DNA of 64,000 bases from a bacterium (lineage in GTDB: Bacteria; Actinomycetota; Acidimicrobiia; Acidimicrobiales; Bin134). The stretch lies in NCBI GenBank assembly GCA_026708015.1, contig JAPOVT010000007.1, forward strand, positions 25,989 through 89,988. Reading direction: 5' to 3'. Position 1 is the stretch's first letter; each line of letters begins with the position of its first letter. Below are positions 24,369 through 33,355 of the stretch, in pieces. Below the pieces are notes generated by a model that worked only from the letters and a program-made list of their open reading frames with translations, ran no database searches and was not told where the DNA came from. The position numbers and the translations under genes are program-made.

Positions 24369-25241
24369 ATGGACATCGGAAGAATTGGACTGTGGCAAGG
24401 AGTCTTGGACCAGCGGCCCTCAAGTCAGGTGCGAGAAGTCGTCGCCGAACTAGAGGAGATGGGCTGGCCCACGCTGTGGATCCCCGAGGCTGTCGGCCGG
24501 GACCCGTTCGTGTCGGCATCGGTCATGCTTGAGGCCACCAGCACTATGAAGGTCGCCACCGGCATCGTGCAGGTCCACGCCCGGCATCCCATGACCACCG
24601 CGGCGGCCCAGAAGACAGTGGCCGAAGCGTTCGACAACCGGTTCCTGCTGGGCATCGGCGTAAGCCACGGCCCGATGATCGAGGGCATTCGCAACCTGGA
24701 CTACTCCAAGCCGTACTCCTACATGGTGGAGTACCTCGACGCCATGGAGGGGGCCATGTACTTGGCCGCCGGCCCTGACGAGGACCCGCCAGTGGTGCTG
24801 GCCGCACTGGGCCCCAAGATGCTGGCACTGGCCGCGGAGCGCGCTGCTGGCGCCCACCCCTACTTCGTGCCTCCCGAGCACACCGCCATTGCTCGGGGAA
24901 TCATGGGACCCGACGCCCTGCTGGCCCCAGAGCAGAAGGTGTGCTTGGAGACCGATCCGGAGGTAGCTCGAGCGCTGGCCCGGGAGAACATGGCCTTCTA
25001 CATGGATCTGCCCAACTACGTTAACAACCTTTATCGGCTGGGCTTCACCGAGGAGGACGTGACCAGTCAGTCCGACCGCCTGGTGGACGCCATCGTGGCC
25101 TGGGGCGACTTGGACGCCATCCGATCACGAATCCAGGCTCACCACGACGCCGGTGCCGACCACGTGGCCGTGCAGGTGCTCGCTCCCCGCGGTGAGCTAC
25201 CCACGGCCCAATGGCGAATACTGGCTGACACCCTTCTATAG
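24369..25241 (+). CDS. LLM-class (luciferase-like) oxidoreductase, probably F420-dependent
   Basis: 290 residues from ATG 24369 (MDIGRIGLWQGVLDQ); the longer open frame upstream is antisense to the crotonase and CoA-transferase genes and lacks family features. EEMGWPTLWIPEAVGRDPFVSASVMLEATSTMKVATGIVQV holds the first barrel strands; VAEAFDNRFLLGIGVSHGPMIEG is the typical loop. Small LLM proteins of this kind in actinobacteria use coenzyme F420 or FMN to reduce or oxidise small organic molecules. The substrate is unknown. Its start is divergent from the crotonase start, 72 bases apart. Confidence 0.88.
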   Translation: MDIGRIGLWQGVLDQRPSSQVREVVAELEEMGWPTLWIPEAVGRDPFVSASVMLEATSTMKVATGIVQVHARHPMTTAAAQKTVAEAFDNRFLLGIGVSHGPMIEGIRNLDYSKPYSYMVEYLDAMEGAMYLAAGPDEDPPVVLAALGPKMLALAAERAAGAHPYFVPPEHTAIARGIMGPDALLAPEQKVCLETDPEVARALARENMAFYMDLPNYVNNLYRLGFTEEDVTSQSDRLVDAIVAWGDLDAIRSRIQAHHDAGADHVAVQVLAPRGELPTAQWRILADTLL

Positions 25242-25252
25242 TTCGTCGGCGA

Positions 25253-25277
25253 AGCCCCTTCGAATGGACGAAGGGCT
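25253..25277. terminator. weak hairpin between LLM and SDR genes
   Basis: AGCCC(C)TTCG - AATGGA - CGAAGGGCT forms a 9-bp stem with one bulged C in the 60-bp gap between the LLM stop and the SDR start. No T-tract follows. It may terminate or attenuate transcription into the SDR gene. Confidence 0.4.
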
Positions 25278-25301
25278 CGATAGCACGAGGGGTTCCACAT
25301 C

Positions 25302-26237
25302 ATGAGCAAGCTTTGTGAAGGACGGGTTGCGGTCATCACCGGCGCGGGTCGGGGCATCGGGCGGGAATACGCTCTGATGCTGGCCGAGCACGGTGCCAAG
25401 ATCGTGGTGAACGACCTGGGTGCCGACCCCGACGGCGGGGGCGGCAACACCGGACCCGCGGGCGAGGTGGTCGAGGAGATCCGGGCCATGGGCGGCGAGG
25501 CGGTGGTGAACGGTGCCGACGTGAGCGACTTCGACGCGGCCCGGGACATGATCCACCAGGCCATCGACACGTTCGGCACTTTGGACATCCTCATCAACAA
25601 CGCTGGCATCCTGCGGGATCGCATGGTGTTCTCCATGAGCGAATCCGACTGGGACGCCGTCGTTCAAGTTCACCTCAAGGGCACCTTCGCCCCCGTGCAT
25701 CACGCGGCCGCCTGGTGGCGGGAGCAGACCAAGGCAGGGCGCAGCTTTCAAGCCCGGATCATCAACACTGCGTCGCCATCGGGCATCTTCGGCAATGTGG
25801 GCCAGACCAACTACGGCGCAGCCAAGGCCGGCATCGCCGCCTTCACGGTGATCTCCGCTATGGAACTGGTCCGCTACGGCATCACGGTGAACTGCATCGC
25901 CCCCAGTGCCCTAACCAGGCTGACCGCTTCGCTGATGGGCGGTGCCGATATATCCGAAGAGGTCCAGGAAACGATGTCCCCCACTTGGATCGCCCCCATC
26001 GTCACCTGGCTGTGCAGCCCTGAAGCGGCCAACGTTACCGGCCGGGTGTGGGTAGTGGGCAACGGCCGGCTGGGCATTGCCGAGGGCTGGGCCCTTGGCC
26101 CCAACGTGCCTCTCGCGTCCCAAAACCCCACCGAGCTCAAGCCAGTAGTAGCCGATCTGATGGCCAAAGCCCAGCTCAACGCCGACATGAGCGGCGAACC
26201 CGCCGGCGGCCCCGGGCGTCCTAGCCACGAGATCTAG
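25302..26237 (+). CDS. SDR, (R)-3-hydroxyacyl-CoA dehydrogenase-like
   Basis: 311 residues. Cofactor loop VAVITGAGRGIGREYALMLAEHGAKIVVNDLG (~8-39): the Asp-Leu-Gly after strand 2 favours NAD(H). NNAG (LINNAGILRDRM, ~97), catalytic INTASPSGIFG, then NYGAAKAG (YxxxK, ~168). The GGGGNTGPAGEVVEEI insert and DLGADPDG motif resemble the dehydrogenase domain of peroxisomal multifunctional enzyme 2 (HSD17B4). It could oxidise a 3-hydroxyacyl-CoA. It overlaps the convergent DUF1214-like gene by 4 bases. Confidence 0.88.
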   Translation: MSKLCEGRVAVITGAGRGIGREYALMLAEHGAKIVVNDLGADPDGGGGNTGPAGEVVEEIRAMGGEAVVNGADVSDFDAARDMIHQAIDTFGTLDILINNAGILRDRMVFSMSESDWDAVVQVHLKGTFAPVHHAAAWWREQTKAGRSFQARIINTASPSGIFGNVGQTNYGAAKAGIAAFTVISAMELVRYGITVNCIAPSALTRLTASLMGGADISEEVQETMSPTWIAPIVTWLCSPEAANVTGRVWVVGNGRLGIAEGWALGPNVPLASQNPTELKPVVADLMAKAQLNADMSGEPAGGPGRPSHEI

Positions 26238-27289
26238 AGAGCTTCTACCCGGCAGCGGACCTCGGGCTCGATTTCTGCCCCCACCCAGCGGAGGGCCAAC
26301 CCGCCCCGGCTATGCCCCGCAGTGTCCAGCCAATTGGGATGGCCGGGATCGCGCCGGGCCACCACCACCCGCACCGTGCCGTCGTCCTCGACCGTCGCGG
26401 TGTGGTGGTTCAGGCTGGTCCGGTAGTACTCGAAGTCCAATGACTCCAGCCAGTGGTTGCCCAGTTGAATGTTCCAGTACTCGCACTCAGGGGGCTTGAA
26501 TTCGATGATCCAAGCCACGTCGGGGCCCAGGTCGTAGTAGCCGTAGTTGTACGACGTGTCGGGGTCGCCTTGGGCAAAGGCCAGCAACTCGGGATCAATG
26601 GGCCAAATCTCATGGGGGTGGGCGGCGAAGCTGGCTGTCCAGCCCAGAAACTGACCCACGACGGCGGCCACGGTGAAGCCAGCCCGGCCCAGCGCATCGG
26701 ACAACCGCCCGGGATCCACTGGCTGGGGTGGGCCACCGGCATCGGTGCGCTCCAAGACAAGCTCGGCCGGAGTCTGGTTGGGCCGGTCCAGCAGGGTCTG
26801 ACGGATGGTCAGGGCGTTGGTGCCCTCCTTCATGGCTAGCCGCGGGCCGGATTGGGGCTCGGTGCTGATGGCCACCTCGAAGCAGCCATCGGCATCCAAT
26901 GCCAGGTCCTCGGTGACCAAGTAGCTGTCGCGAATCAGCCCCTCGGGAGTGCCCAGGCCGCCGCTGAACGCCCCCATGCGGATGGAGTGGGCATCGTTGA
27001 TGCGGCCGCGCAGCCGGTATTCGAAGCGGGGCGACAGCCGAGCTCCCCCGTAGGCGTAGTCGGGATTGTCAAGGCCGATCTTCACGCCCGACTGATTGAG
27101 GGTGGCTCGAGCCGGATCGGACTCCTCCAGGTTGGCCCGCAGGAAGTTGCTGGCCAGCCGGGTGACGTAGCGCAATCCTTCGGCCCGGTCGAAGTCGTCG
27201 TCGGGTGATGCGTCCAACACTTGGCGGCCTGCGTCTCGCAGAAGGTCGCAGAACTCCTCCCAGCACTTGGCCAGATCAACTTCGCTCAT
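26234..27289 (-). CDS. DUF1214-like protein of unknown function
   Basis: 351 residues from ATG 27289 (MSEVDLAKCWEEFCDLLRDAG). No signal peptide or membrane helix is evident. The central part (NPDYAYGGARLSPRFEYRLRG, ~75) and the C-terminal part (WNIQLGNHWLESLDFEYYRTSLN, ~275-300; then DPGHPNWLDTAGHSRGGLALRW) look like a DUF1214-type beta-rich domain, which I recall often lies near sulfotransferases and lipid genes in actinobacteria. It is 31 bases after the sulfotransferase and likely cotranscribed. Confidence 0.65.
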   Translation of the reverse strand: MSEVDLAKCWEEFCDLLRDAGRQVLDASPDDDFDRAEGLRYVTRLASNFLRANLEESDPARATLNQSGVKIGLDNPDYAYGGARLSPRFEYRLRGRINDAHSIRMGAFSGGLGTPEGLIRDSYLVTEDLALDADGCFEVAISTEPQSGPRLAMKEGTNALTIRQTLLDRPNQTPAELVLERTDAGGPPQPVDPGRLSDALGRAGFTVAAVVGQFLGWTASFAAHPHEIWPIDPELLAFAQGDPDTSYNYGYYDLGPDVAWIIEFKPPECEYWNIQLGNHWLESLDFEYYRTSLNHHTATVEDDGTVRVVVARRDPGHPNWLDTAGHSRGGLALRWVGAEIEPEVRCRVEAL

Positions 27290-27320
27290 TCCACTGCCTT
27301 GCCGTTGCTTGTCCTGTTGC

Positions 27321-28463
27321 TCATTCCGCTGCCACCCCGCATGCCTCGATGTAGCTGGCATAGCGCTCGTGGATCACCTCGGCCCGCAGCCCGTACTGCT
27401 CGGGGCTGTAGTCATGGACACCGTGTTCGCCCTTGGGGTGATCGACGGCCCACTGGGCCACGGCCGCCTCGGCGGCGGTGTCGAACTGATAGCCGAATCG
27501 GTCGCAGATGGCAGCCACGCTGCCCAGCGGGTCACGCTGGAAGTCAGCGAAGTGCAGGTCGTAGAACCGGTCTTCGCGCCCGGCTCGGGAGGCCAGCATC
27601 CGCTCGATGCCCCGAGCCCACAGCTCGGTCTGCTCGGCACCGTGGGCGATGTTGTCGGGATGCTCTTCAAAACCCTGGCGGCTGACCGCGGTGAGGCTGC
27701 ACACCGACGCCACCGCCTTCAGCGGATCACGGTGGGTCATCACCACGTTGGCATCGGGATAGGTGGCAAACAGCGCCTCAGGGGCAAAGAGGTGGCTGGG
27801 GTCTTTCAAGATCCAGCGAGTGTCGGGCTCGTCAACACCGATCAGACCGATGCTGCGGCGATGCTGGGCATAAGCCGCACCCATGTCGCAGTTGGCCCAC
27901 CAGGTGGAATAGGTGGGTATCCGGAACAGGCACTCAAACGTCACGCTGGCAAATGACTGGCGGAAAATGTTCCAGCACTCGTCCACCGTGTCGGCCAATT
28001 GGAGATGGATGGCGGACTGATCCGGGTTCATCTCGGCTATTGCATCCATCTTCGCTTTGCAGGTGATGTAGTCGTCGATGTTCTCCCACTGGTCACGGGG
28101 CGGGCGGGGCTGGGGCATCTCGGCCAGCCAGAGCTCCAACCCCTGGAAATGAGGGCTGGCCGCCATCAGCTGGTGCAAGGCAGTGGTGCCAGTGCGGGGC
28201 AGGCCGATGATGACCAGCGGTTGCTCGATTGCGACGTCGGCAGCCTCGGGCCGGGCCTTCAAGCCGGCTGCCGCCTTGAGGCGCCCCATGAGGGCCCCAG
28301 TGATGATCTCGCCGATGGCAAAACGGCCGATGTCGGTCATGCCCGCTTCGGCTTCTAGCGACTCCTCCAGCACGGTCAAACCCTCGAGGTAGTCGTCGCC
28401 TCCAAAGTCGTCTAGTCCGGATCGCTCGACCGCGACAGCTTGCCATTGTTGGATGCTGCTCAC
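27321..28463 (-). CDS. sulfotransferase-family protein (PF13469-like)
   Basis: 380 residues. PAPS-binding 5' loop VIIGLPRTGTTALHQLMAASP (~83-103) and 3'-phosphate motif VVMTHRDPLKAVASVCSL (~240-257) are clear. The N-terminal ~75 residues form a helical extension common in the actinobacterial branch. The family transfers sulfate from PAPS to hydroxyl groups of lipids, sugars or small molecules, but many actinobacterial members are untested. It follows the LLM gene by 31 bases and precedes the DUF1214-like gene. Confidence 0.85.
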   Translation of the reverse strand: MSSIQQWQAVAVERSGLDDFGGDDYLEGLTVLEESLEAEAGMTDIGRFAIGEIITGALMGRLKAAAGLKARPEAADVAIEQPLVIIGLPRTGTTALHQLMAASPHFQGLELWLAEMPQPRPPRDQWENIDDYITCKAKMDAIAEMNPDQSAIHLQLADTVDECWNIFRQSFASVTFECLFRIPTYSTWWANCDMGAAYAQHRRSIGLIGVDEPDTRWILKDPSHLFAPEALFATYPDANVVMTHRDPLKAVASVCSLTAVSRQGFEEHPDNIAHGAEQTELWARGIERMLASRAGREDRFYDLHFADFQRDPLGSVAAICDRFGYQFDTAAEAAVAQWAVDHPKGEHGVHDYSPEQYGLRAEVIHERYASYIEACGVAAE

Positions 28464-28494
28464 CGGGCACCCCTAAGGCACTCCTCGATGTTGC

Positions 28495-29367
28495 TCATTG
28501 AGCCACGGCCTGAAGCTGCGCTCCGAATGCAGCCATCGTCTCGGCGGTGTCGGCGAAGAACAAGAAAGACGGCACGATCAGCCGGTGGGCCCCTAACTCA
28601 GCCACCTCCTGTACCAACCCAGCGGGGTCGTCCATCGGGGTATTGGGCAAGCCCACGGTGATCTCGATGCTCTCGGGATCTCGGCCAGCCGCCGCCGCCT
28701 CCTGACGCATGACGTCGATCAACTCGGCGATGGACACCCCCTCCCTCGGCCCGGGCCAGAAACCGTCGCCCAGCCGTCCAGCCCGACGGGCGGCGGCCTT
28801 CGAGTGGCCTCCGATCACGATGGGCACCCGGCCGCTGGCCGGCTTGGGGTTCACGCTGACCCCCGAGAACGAGGCGTGATCGCTGTCGAACGATGCGCTG
28901 TCGCCATCCCATAGTGCCCGCATGGCCCCGATGTAGTCGTCGGTGCGCTGGCCCCGCCGCTCCCAGGGAATGCCCAGCGCCGCGAACTCCTCCTTAAGCC
29001 AGCCCACGCCAACTCCGAGGCTCACCCGACCCCCCGACATGGAGTCGAGCGTTCCCAGCGACTTGGCCAACACCACCGGGTTGCGCTGGGGCAGGATCAA
29101 GATGCCTGTGCCTAGTCGCAGGCTCGTGGTGGCTGACGCCACCCAAGTCAGCCAGATCAGCGGGTCGGGCATAGGGGAGTCGGGCGTCATCGCCATCTTG
29201 CCCGACGGATCGTAGGGATACTCCGAGGCGTAGCTGTCCGGATACACCACGTGCTCCACCGTCCAGATCGAGTCGAACCCGGCCGCCTCCGCCGCCTGTC
29301 CGAACTCCACCGCCCCCTCTGCGGTGGTCCAGTGAAGAATGTTTGCGAAACCGATGCCGAACTTCAT
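28495..29367 (-). CDS. LLM-class F420-dependent oxidoreductase (TIGR03619-like)
   Basis: 290 residues. FANILHWTTAEGAVEFGQAAEAAGFDSIWTVEHVVYPDSY (~8-47), LRLGTGILILPQRNPVVLAKSLGTLD (~85-110), GRVSLGVGVGWLKEEFAALGIPWERRG (~115-140) and PIVIGGHSKAAARRAGRLGDGFWP (~185-208) are the standard landmarks of this F420 subgroup. Length is normal. It leads a three-gene unit with the sulfotransferase and DUF1214-like protein. The substrate is unknown. Confidence 0.92.
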   Translation of the reverse strand: MKFGIGFANILHWTTAEGAVEFGQAAEAAGFDSIWTVEHVVYPDSYASEYPYDPSGKMAMTPDSPMPDPLIWLTWVASATTSLRLGTGILILPQRNPVVLAKSLGTLDSMSGGRVSLGVGVGWLKEEFAALGIPWERRGQRTDDYIGAMRALWDGDSASFDSDHASFSGVSVNPKPASGRVPIVIGGHSKAAARRAGRLGDGFWPGPREGVSIAELIDVMRQEAAAAGRDPESIEITVGLPNTPMDDPAGLVQEVAELGAHRLIVPSFLFFADTAETMAAFGAQLQAVAQ

Positions 29368-29390
29368 GGCCCGCCAGCGTAGGTGAAGCG

Positions 29391-31640
29391 CTAGCCGGTT
29401 GAGGAAGCTATGGCAGACCAGACCTTTTCAGGAGAGGCGGGCATGTCGAGGTGGCGGATGCCAATGTGCGACAAGGCATCGATCACCGCGTTTTGCACTG
29501 CCGGAGTAGAGCCCACCGTGCCCGACTCGCCGATTCCCTTGGCCCCCAACGGATTCAGCGGCGTGGGGGTGACCGACTCGTGGACTTCGAAGCTGGGCAG
29601 CTCGGTGGTGGAAATCACGCCGTAGTCGGCGAAGTTCGAGGTCAGCAGGTTGCCGTCGGAGTCGTAGTGGACCTCTTCCATAAGGGCTTGGGCCGCGCCG
29701 GCAGCCAGCCCGCCGTGGATCTGGCCGTGGGCCAGCAGCGGGTTCAAGAGGGTTCCGGCGTCGTCCACTGCCACCAGCCGCTCCAACGTCACCTCTCCGG
29801 TGTCCGCGTCTACCTCCACCACGGCCACGTGTGTTCCGAACGGGAAGGTGGCCCCGTGCTGCTCGAAGTCGTTTTCCACGAACAGGGCTTCTGAGACTGC
29901 CGCGGCCACATCGGCCCAACCAGCAGATCGGGCCGGGGTGCCGACCACATGAAACTGGCCGGTCTCTGAATCGAGCACCACATCCGCAGGCGCAGCCTCC
30001 AACAGATCAGCTGCCAATGGGCGGGCCGCATCTATCAGCTTCTCAGAGGCGTTGAGCAAGGCTGAACCGGCGATCTGGGCGGTGCGGGAGCCTCCGGTGA
30101 TGTCGCTGGAGGGGATCTCGTCGGTGTCGCCGTGGATCATTTCGATTTGGTCCATATCGATGCCCAGGGTGTCGGCCACCACCATCGTCAGCGTGGTCAC
30201 GTGGCCTTGGCCGAACGGGGTGGCGCCGGTGCGGGCCAGCACCGTGCCATTTGGGCGCAGTTCCAGGCTTCCCGTTTCCGTACAGACAGGCCCCATGGGT
30301 GAGGTGACCTCCACATAGGTGGCCACCCCGATGCCCAGAAGCCGATGATCGCCATGCTCCCGGCGAACGGCTTGCTCGGCCCGCAGCCCGCGGTAGTCGG
30401 CCGCTTCCAGCGCCGCCTCCAGCGAGGCCCGGTAGTCCCCGGAGTCATATGCCGCCCCAGTGGGCGTGGTGAGGGGAAAGGCGTCAGGGGCAAGGTAATT
30501 GCGGCGGCGCAATTCAGCCGGATCCATGTCGATCTCGGCCGCGAAGAGGTCCACCGCCCGCTCAATGGCTGCGGTGGCCTCCGGCCGACCAGCCCCTCGG
30601 AACGCGTTTACCGGGGAGGTGTTGGTGGCTACGGCGGTGGCCGACCAGGCCACATGGGCGATGTCGTAGTTGCCGCAGGCCATGAGCCCGGTGAAGGTGG
30701 GCAGAAGGGCCCCCACACCGGGATAGGCCCCTGCGTCGGCCAGCATGTCCAGGCGGTAGTGGGTGAAGCGACCATCGGCGGTGCCGCCCAGGGTGACGGT
30801 CTGGAACTGGGCCCGGCTGTGGCCTAGCGACTGGAGGCTCTCGGTGCGAGTCTCGGCCCAGCGCATCGGGCGGCCCACTCGACGGGCCAGCCATCCCAGC
30901 AGGCACTCCTCGGCACCGGGGCTGGCCTTTGTGCCGAAGCCGCCGCCTACATCGGGAATGATCACCCGCACCTGCGACAGGTCCAAACCCAGCGCGCCGG
31001 CAATGGCCCCTTGGGCAGTGTGAGGCCCCTGGGTACTCGACCAGCAGGTCAGTCGGCCGTCGTCGCCCCATGCCGCGGCGGCCACTCGGCCCTCAATGGG
31101 ACTGGCGTAGATCTTGGAGTTGACAACGCGATGAGAGATCACCACCTCGCACTCGCTGAAGTCCACTTCGGATGTGGGGGGGAGGGCGATGGCAACATTG
31201 GACTCAGCATCGTCGAACAACTTGGGGCCGTCGGCCGCCGTCTCAGCATCGACCACCGCGGGCAGCGGGTCGTAGTCGGCCCATACTGCCTCGGCCGCGT
31301 CAGTGGCCTGCTCGACGGTCTCAGCGACAACCGCGGCCACCGCTTCGCCGACGAAGCGCACCTTGCCGGTGGCCAGCAGCGGGCGGGACATGGCGGCATC
31401 GCCTGCCATCGGAGGGCGGGGCGGCAAGTCCAAGTCGTCGCTCGTAACTACATCGATCACGCCGGGCATGGACCGGGCATCGCTTGTCTCCACCGACAAC
31501 AGCCGGGCGTGGGCGATTGGCGATCGCACGAACACGACATGGGCCGCCCCATCAAGTGGGATGTCGGCCACATAGGTTCCCCCGTCGGTCAGCATCCGGG
31601 GGTCTTCCACCCGCCTCACCTCATTGCCCAAAATGCTCAT
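29391..31640 (-). CDS. xanthine dehydrogenase-family molybdopterin-binding (large) subunit
   Basis: 749 residues. VRRVEDPRMLTDGGTYVADIPLDG opens the substrate domain; PDVGGGFGTKASPGAEECLLGWLARRVGRPMRW (~235-270), NAFRGAGRPEATAAIERAVD (~345) and GAKGIGESGTVGSTPAVQNAVIDAL (~700) are cofactor and active-site segments, the last with the conserved Glu. The FRGAGR sequence replaces the AYxCSFR loop of true CO dehydrogenase, so this is a form II or related hydroxylase. The matching 2Fe-2S and FAD subunits are not adjacent; an orphan 2Fe-2S subunit lies at 58124. Its promoter is probably upstream of the ABC1 gene, 43 bases away. Confidence 0.92.
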   Translation of the reverse strand: MSILGNEVRRVEDPRMLTDGGTYVADIPLDGAAHVVFVRSPIAHARLLSVETSDARSMPGVIDVVTSDDLDLPPRPPMAGDAAMSRPLLATGKVRFVGEAVAAVVAETVEQATDAAEAVWADYDPLPAVVDAETAADGPKLFDDAESNVAIALPPTSEVDFSECEVVISHRVVNSKIYASPIEGRVAAAAWGDDGRLTCWSSTQGPHTAQGAIAGALGLDLSQVRVIIPDVGGGFGTKASPGAEECLLGWLARRVGRPMRWAETRTESLQSLGHSRAQFQTVTLGGTADGRFTHYRLDMLADAGAYPGVGALLPTFTGLMACGNYDIAHVAWSATAVATNTSPVNAFRGAGRPEATAAIERAVDLFAAEIDMDPAELRRRNYLAPDAFPLTTPTGAAYDSGDYRASLEAALEAADYRGLRAEQAVRREHGDHRLLGIGVATYVEVTSPMGPVCTETGSLELRPNGTVLARTGATPFGQGHVTTLTMVVADTLGIDMDQIEMIHGDTDEIPSSDITGGSRTAQIAGSALLNASEKLIDAARPLAADLLEAAPADVVLDSETGQFHVVGTPARSAGWADVAAAVSEALFVENDFEQHGATFPFGTHVAVVEVDADTGEVTLERLVAVDDAGTLLNPLLAHGQIHGGLAAGAAQALMEEVHYDSDGNLLTSNFADYGVISTTELPSFEVHESVTPTPLNPLGAKGIGESGTVGSTPAVQNAVIDALSHIGIRHLDMPASPEKVWSAIASSTG

Positions 31641-31683
31641 GGATGAGAAGCGTAAGCCAGAGTCCCGTCGAGGTACCTACCGG

Positions 31684-33075
31684 CTATTGGTGGAGCGAAC
31701 GACGCCAAGCTTGCGCATCTTCGCCCATCGGGGTTGATGGGGGCCGGTCGGTGAACGGCCACAGCTCCTCGGCGATGCTCCGCCAATTGGCGGTGGCACC
31801 GAGTTGGGCGAACAGCGAGATGAGCCCGAGGTTGATGCGCTGGAGCACTACCAGCGAGGGCGGCACGTTGAGCACCTTCTTCAGCTCGGCGTGCTCGCCA
31901 GAGGCATCGAAGATGGCCCTGACTCCCGCGGCGGCATACTCCTGGGTGAAGGTCCGGGTCTCGTCGGTGAGCACGAACTCGTAGAAATGGGTGAAGAACG
32001 CCTCTACCTCGTCATCGCTGAACGGGGCATCGGCCGGCAGCAGTCCGGCGGTCACCAGTTCGGCTCGGAATCGGGGGATGTCTCGGTCGATCACCATGGC
32101 GGTGAGCATTCGCTCGAACTGGGTGGTCTCCTGTTCGCTGAACCGCTTGACCAGGCCAAAGTCCAAGAACGTGACCGATCCGTCGGGGTGGAAGAGATAG
32201 TTCCCCGGGTGGGGATCGCCGTTGAACGCCCATAGGCGATAGATCGACCCGATCGAGAATCGGTAGACGGTTTCGGCTACCCGGTTGCGCTGATCTTGAG
32301 GCCAGCCCAGCACCTCCTCGAAAGTCGCTCCGGTTGCCAGTTCGGTGGTCAGCACTCGGGCCGAGCTCAGGTCGTCGCACACCTCGGGGATGGCAATGTA
32401 GGGATGGCCTCGGTAGTGATCGGCGAACAGGCGCTGGTTAGACGCCTCGTGCTCGTAGTCCAATTCCTCGGTAAGCCGCTGGCGCAGCTCCTCCACGATG
32501 GGGGCGGGGTCGAGGCCGGGAAACAGCACCGAGAGAGCTCGGAATACCATCTTCGCCGAGCCCAGATCGGCGGCGATGGCCTCGGCCACGCCGGGATACT
32601 GGATTTTGACCGCACAGGCCCGGCCGTCGGGCGTGATGGCCCGGTGGACTTGGCCGATGGAGGCCGCCGCGACGGGTACCGGATCCCATTGCTCGAAAAG
32701 CTCATCAGGCGGAGCGCCCAACTCGGCGGCTAGCGCCGACTCGGCCAGGGCCGGGCTCATAGGCGGGGCGTTGGCCTGGAGCTGAGCCAGAGACGACCGG
32801 GTGGACTCGGGCAGGCCAACGTCGAGATAGCTGGCCATCTGGCCGATCTTCATCAGCGCGCCCTTCATGTTTCCCAGCACTTCCACCACATCGGCCGCAG
32901 TGCGCAACTCTCGCTCGGCATCGAGGGTCTCAGTCCGCTCGGCGTCGGCGAACACTTGACGCGCTCGTACCATCGCCCACCGCCCGCCGCTACGGGCGCC
33001 CAAACCGGCCATCTTGGCCGTACGCCCGAGCCGACCCCGCCGAGGTACCGCTCCCCCACTGCGCCTGTCTGCCAC
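31684..33075 (-). CDS. ABC1/AarF/UbiB-type atypical kinase
   Basis: 463 residues. KxGQ motif (MKIGQMASYLDVGLPESTRSSLAQLQANAPPM, ~75-107), AAASIGQVHRAI (~130-142, ADCK-type nucleotide loop), AVKIQYPGVAEAI (~150), GDPHPGNYLFHPDGSVTFLDFGLVKRF (catalytic and metal-binding region, ~285-312). These proteins support quinone or isoprenoid lipid metabolism in other bacteria. Arg-rich N-terminus; no transmembrane segment obvious. It precedes the xanthine-dehydrogenase large subunit in a probable two-gene transcript, an association I cannot explain. Confidence 0.9.
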   Translation of the reverse strand: MADRRSGGAVPRRGRLGRTAKMAGLGARSGGRWAMVRARQVFADAERTETLDAERELRTAADVVEVLGNMKGALMKIGQMASYLDVGLPESTRSSLAQLQANAPPMSPALAESALAAELGAPPDELFEQWDPVPVAAASIGQVHRAITPDGRACAVKIQYPGVAEAIAADLGSAKMVFRALSVLFPGLDPAPIVEELRQRLTEELDYEHEASNQRLFADHYRGHPYIAIPEVCDDLSSARVLTTELATGATFEEVLGWPQDQRNRVAETVYRFSIGSIYRLWAFNGDPHPGNYLFHPDGSVTFLDFGLVKRFSEQETTQFERMLTAMVIDRDIPRFRAELVTAGLLPADAPFSDDEVEAFFTHFYEFVLTDETRTFTQEYAAAGVRAIFDASGEHAELKKVLNVPPSLVVLQRINLGLISLFAQLGATANWRSIAEELWPFTDRPPSTPMGEDAQAWRRSLHQ

Positions 33076-33127
33076 GCCGCCGAAAATACCGGCCCAAGCA
33101 CTGTCGCTGGCACGCTTTAAATCGCAA

Positions 33128-33147
33128 GGGCTCGCCTAAGCGAGCCC
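33128..33147. terminator. perfect hairpin GGGCTCGC-CTAA-GCGAGCCC
   Basis: 8-bp GC-rich stem with a 4-base loop, within the 280-bp region between two divergent genes (ABC1 at 33075 and serA at 33356). A terminator shape between divergent starts is unexpected. It could end a short RNA or be left from a lost gene. A second G5-AATA-C5 hairpin follows at 33171-33184. Confidence 0.5.
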
Positions 33148-33267
33148 TGCACCCAGCCACCGAAGCGACTGGGGGAATACCCCCATTGTAGCTACATGGG
33201 TGTCATAAGCCTCAAGCTTCTCCCGGTGATTTCAATCGGCAGCTCATCGAAAAACGCGGTATCGTAG

Positions 33268-33284
33268 AGCGGAACAGTTCCGCT
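33268..33284. promoter_or_regulatory. palindrome AGCGGAAC-A-GTTCCGCT upstream of serA
   Basis: 8-bp perfect arms about a single central base, ending 71 bases before the serA ATG. Size and symmetry fit a dimeric repressor site, perhaps sensing serine or a related metabolite. No specific regulator is identifiable from the window. Confidence 0.4.
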
Positions 33285-33355
33285 ATACGGCACAGGAACG
33301 GGACCCGACCTGTGCCCCATCCCATCGCCTGCCGAGCAATAACGGAGTCCAAGCC

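Noticed and set aside
29391..31640. Aerobic CO dehydrogenase large subunit (CoxL)
   Set aside because: The active-site loop is FRGAGR rather than AYxCSFR, so a CO-oxidising function is not supported. The same applies to 46752-49013.
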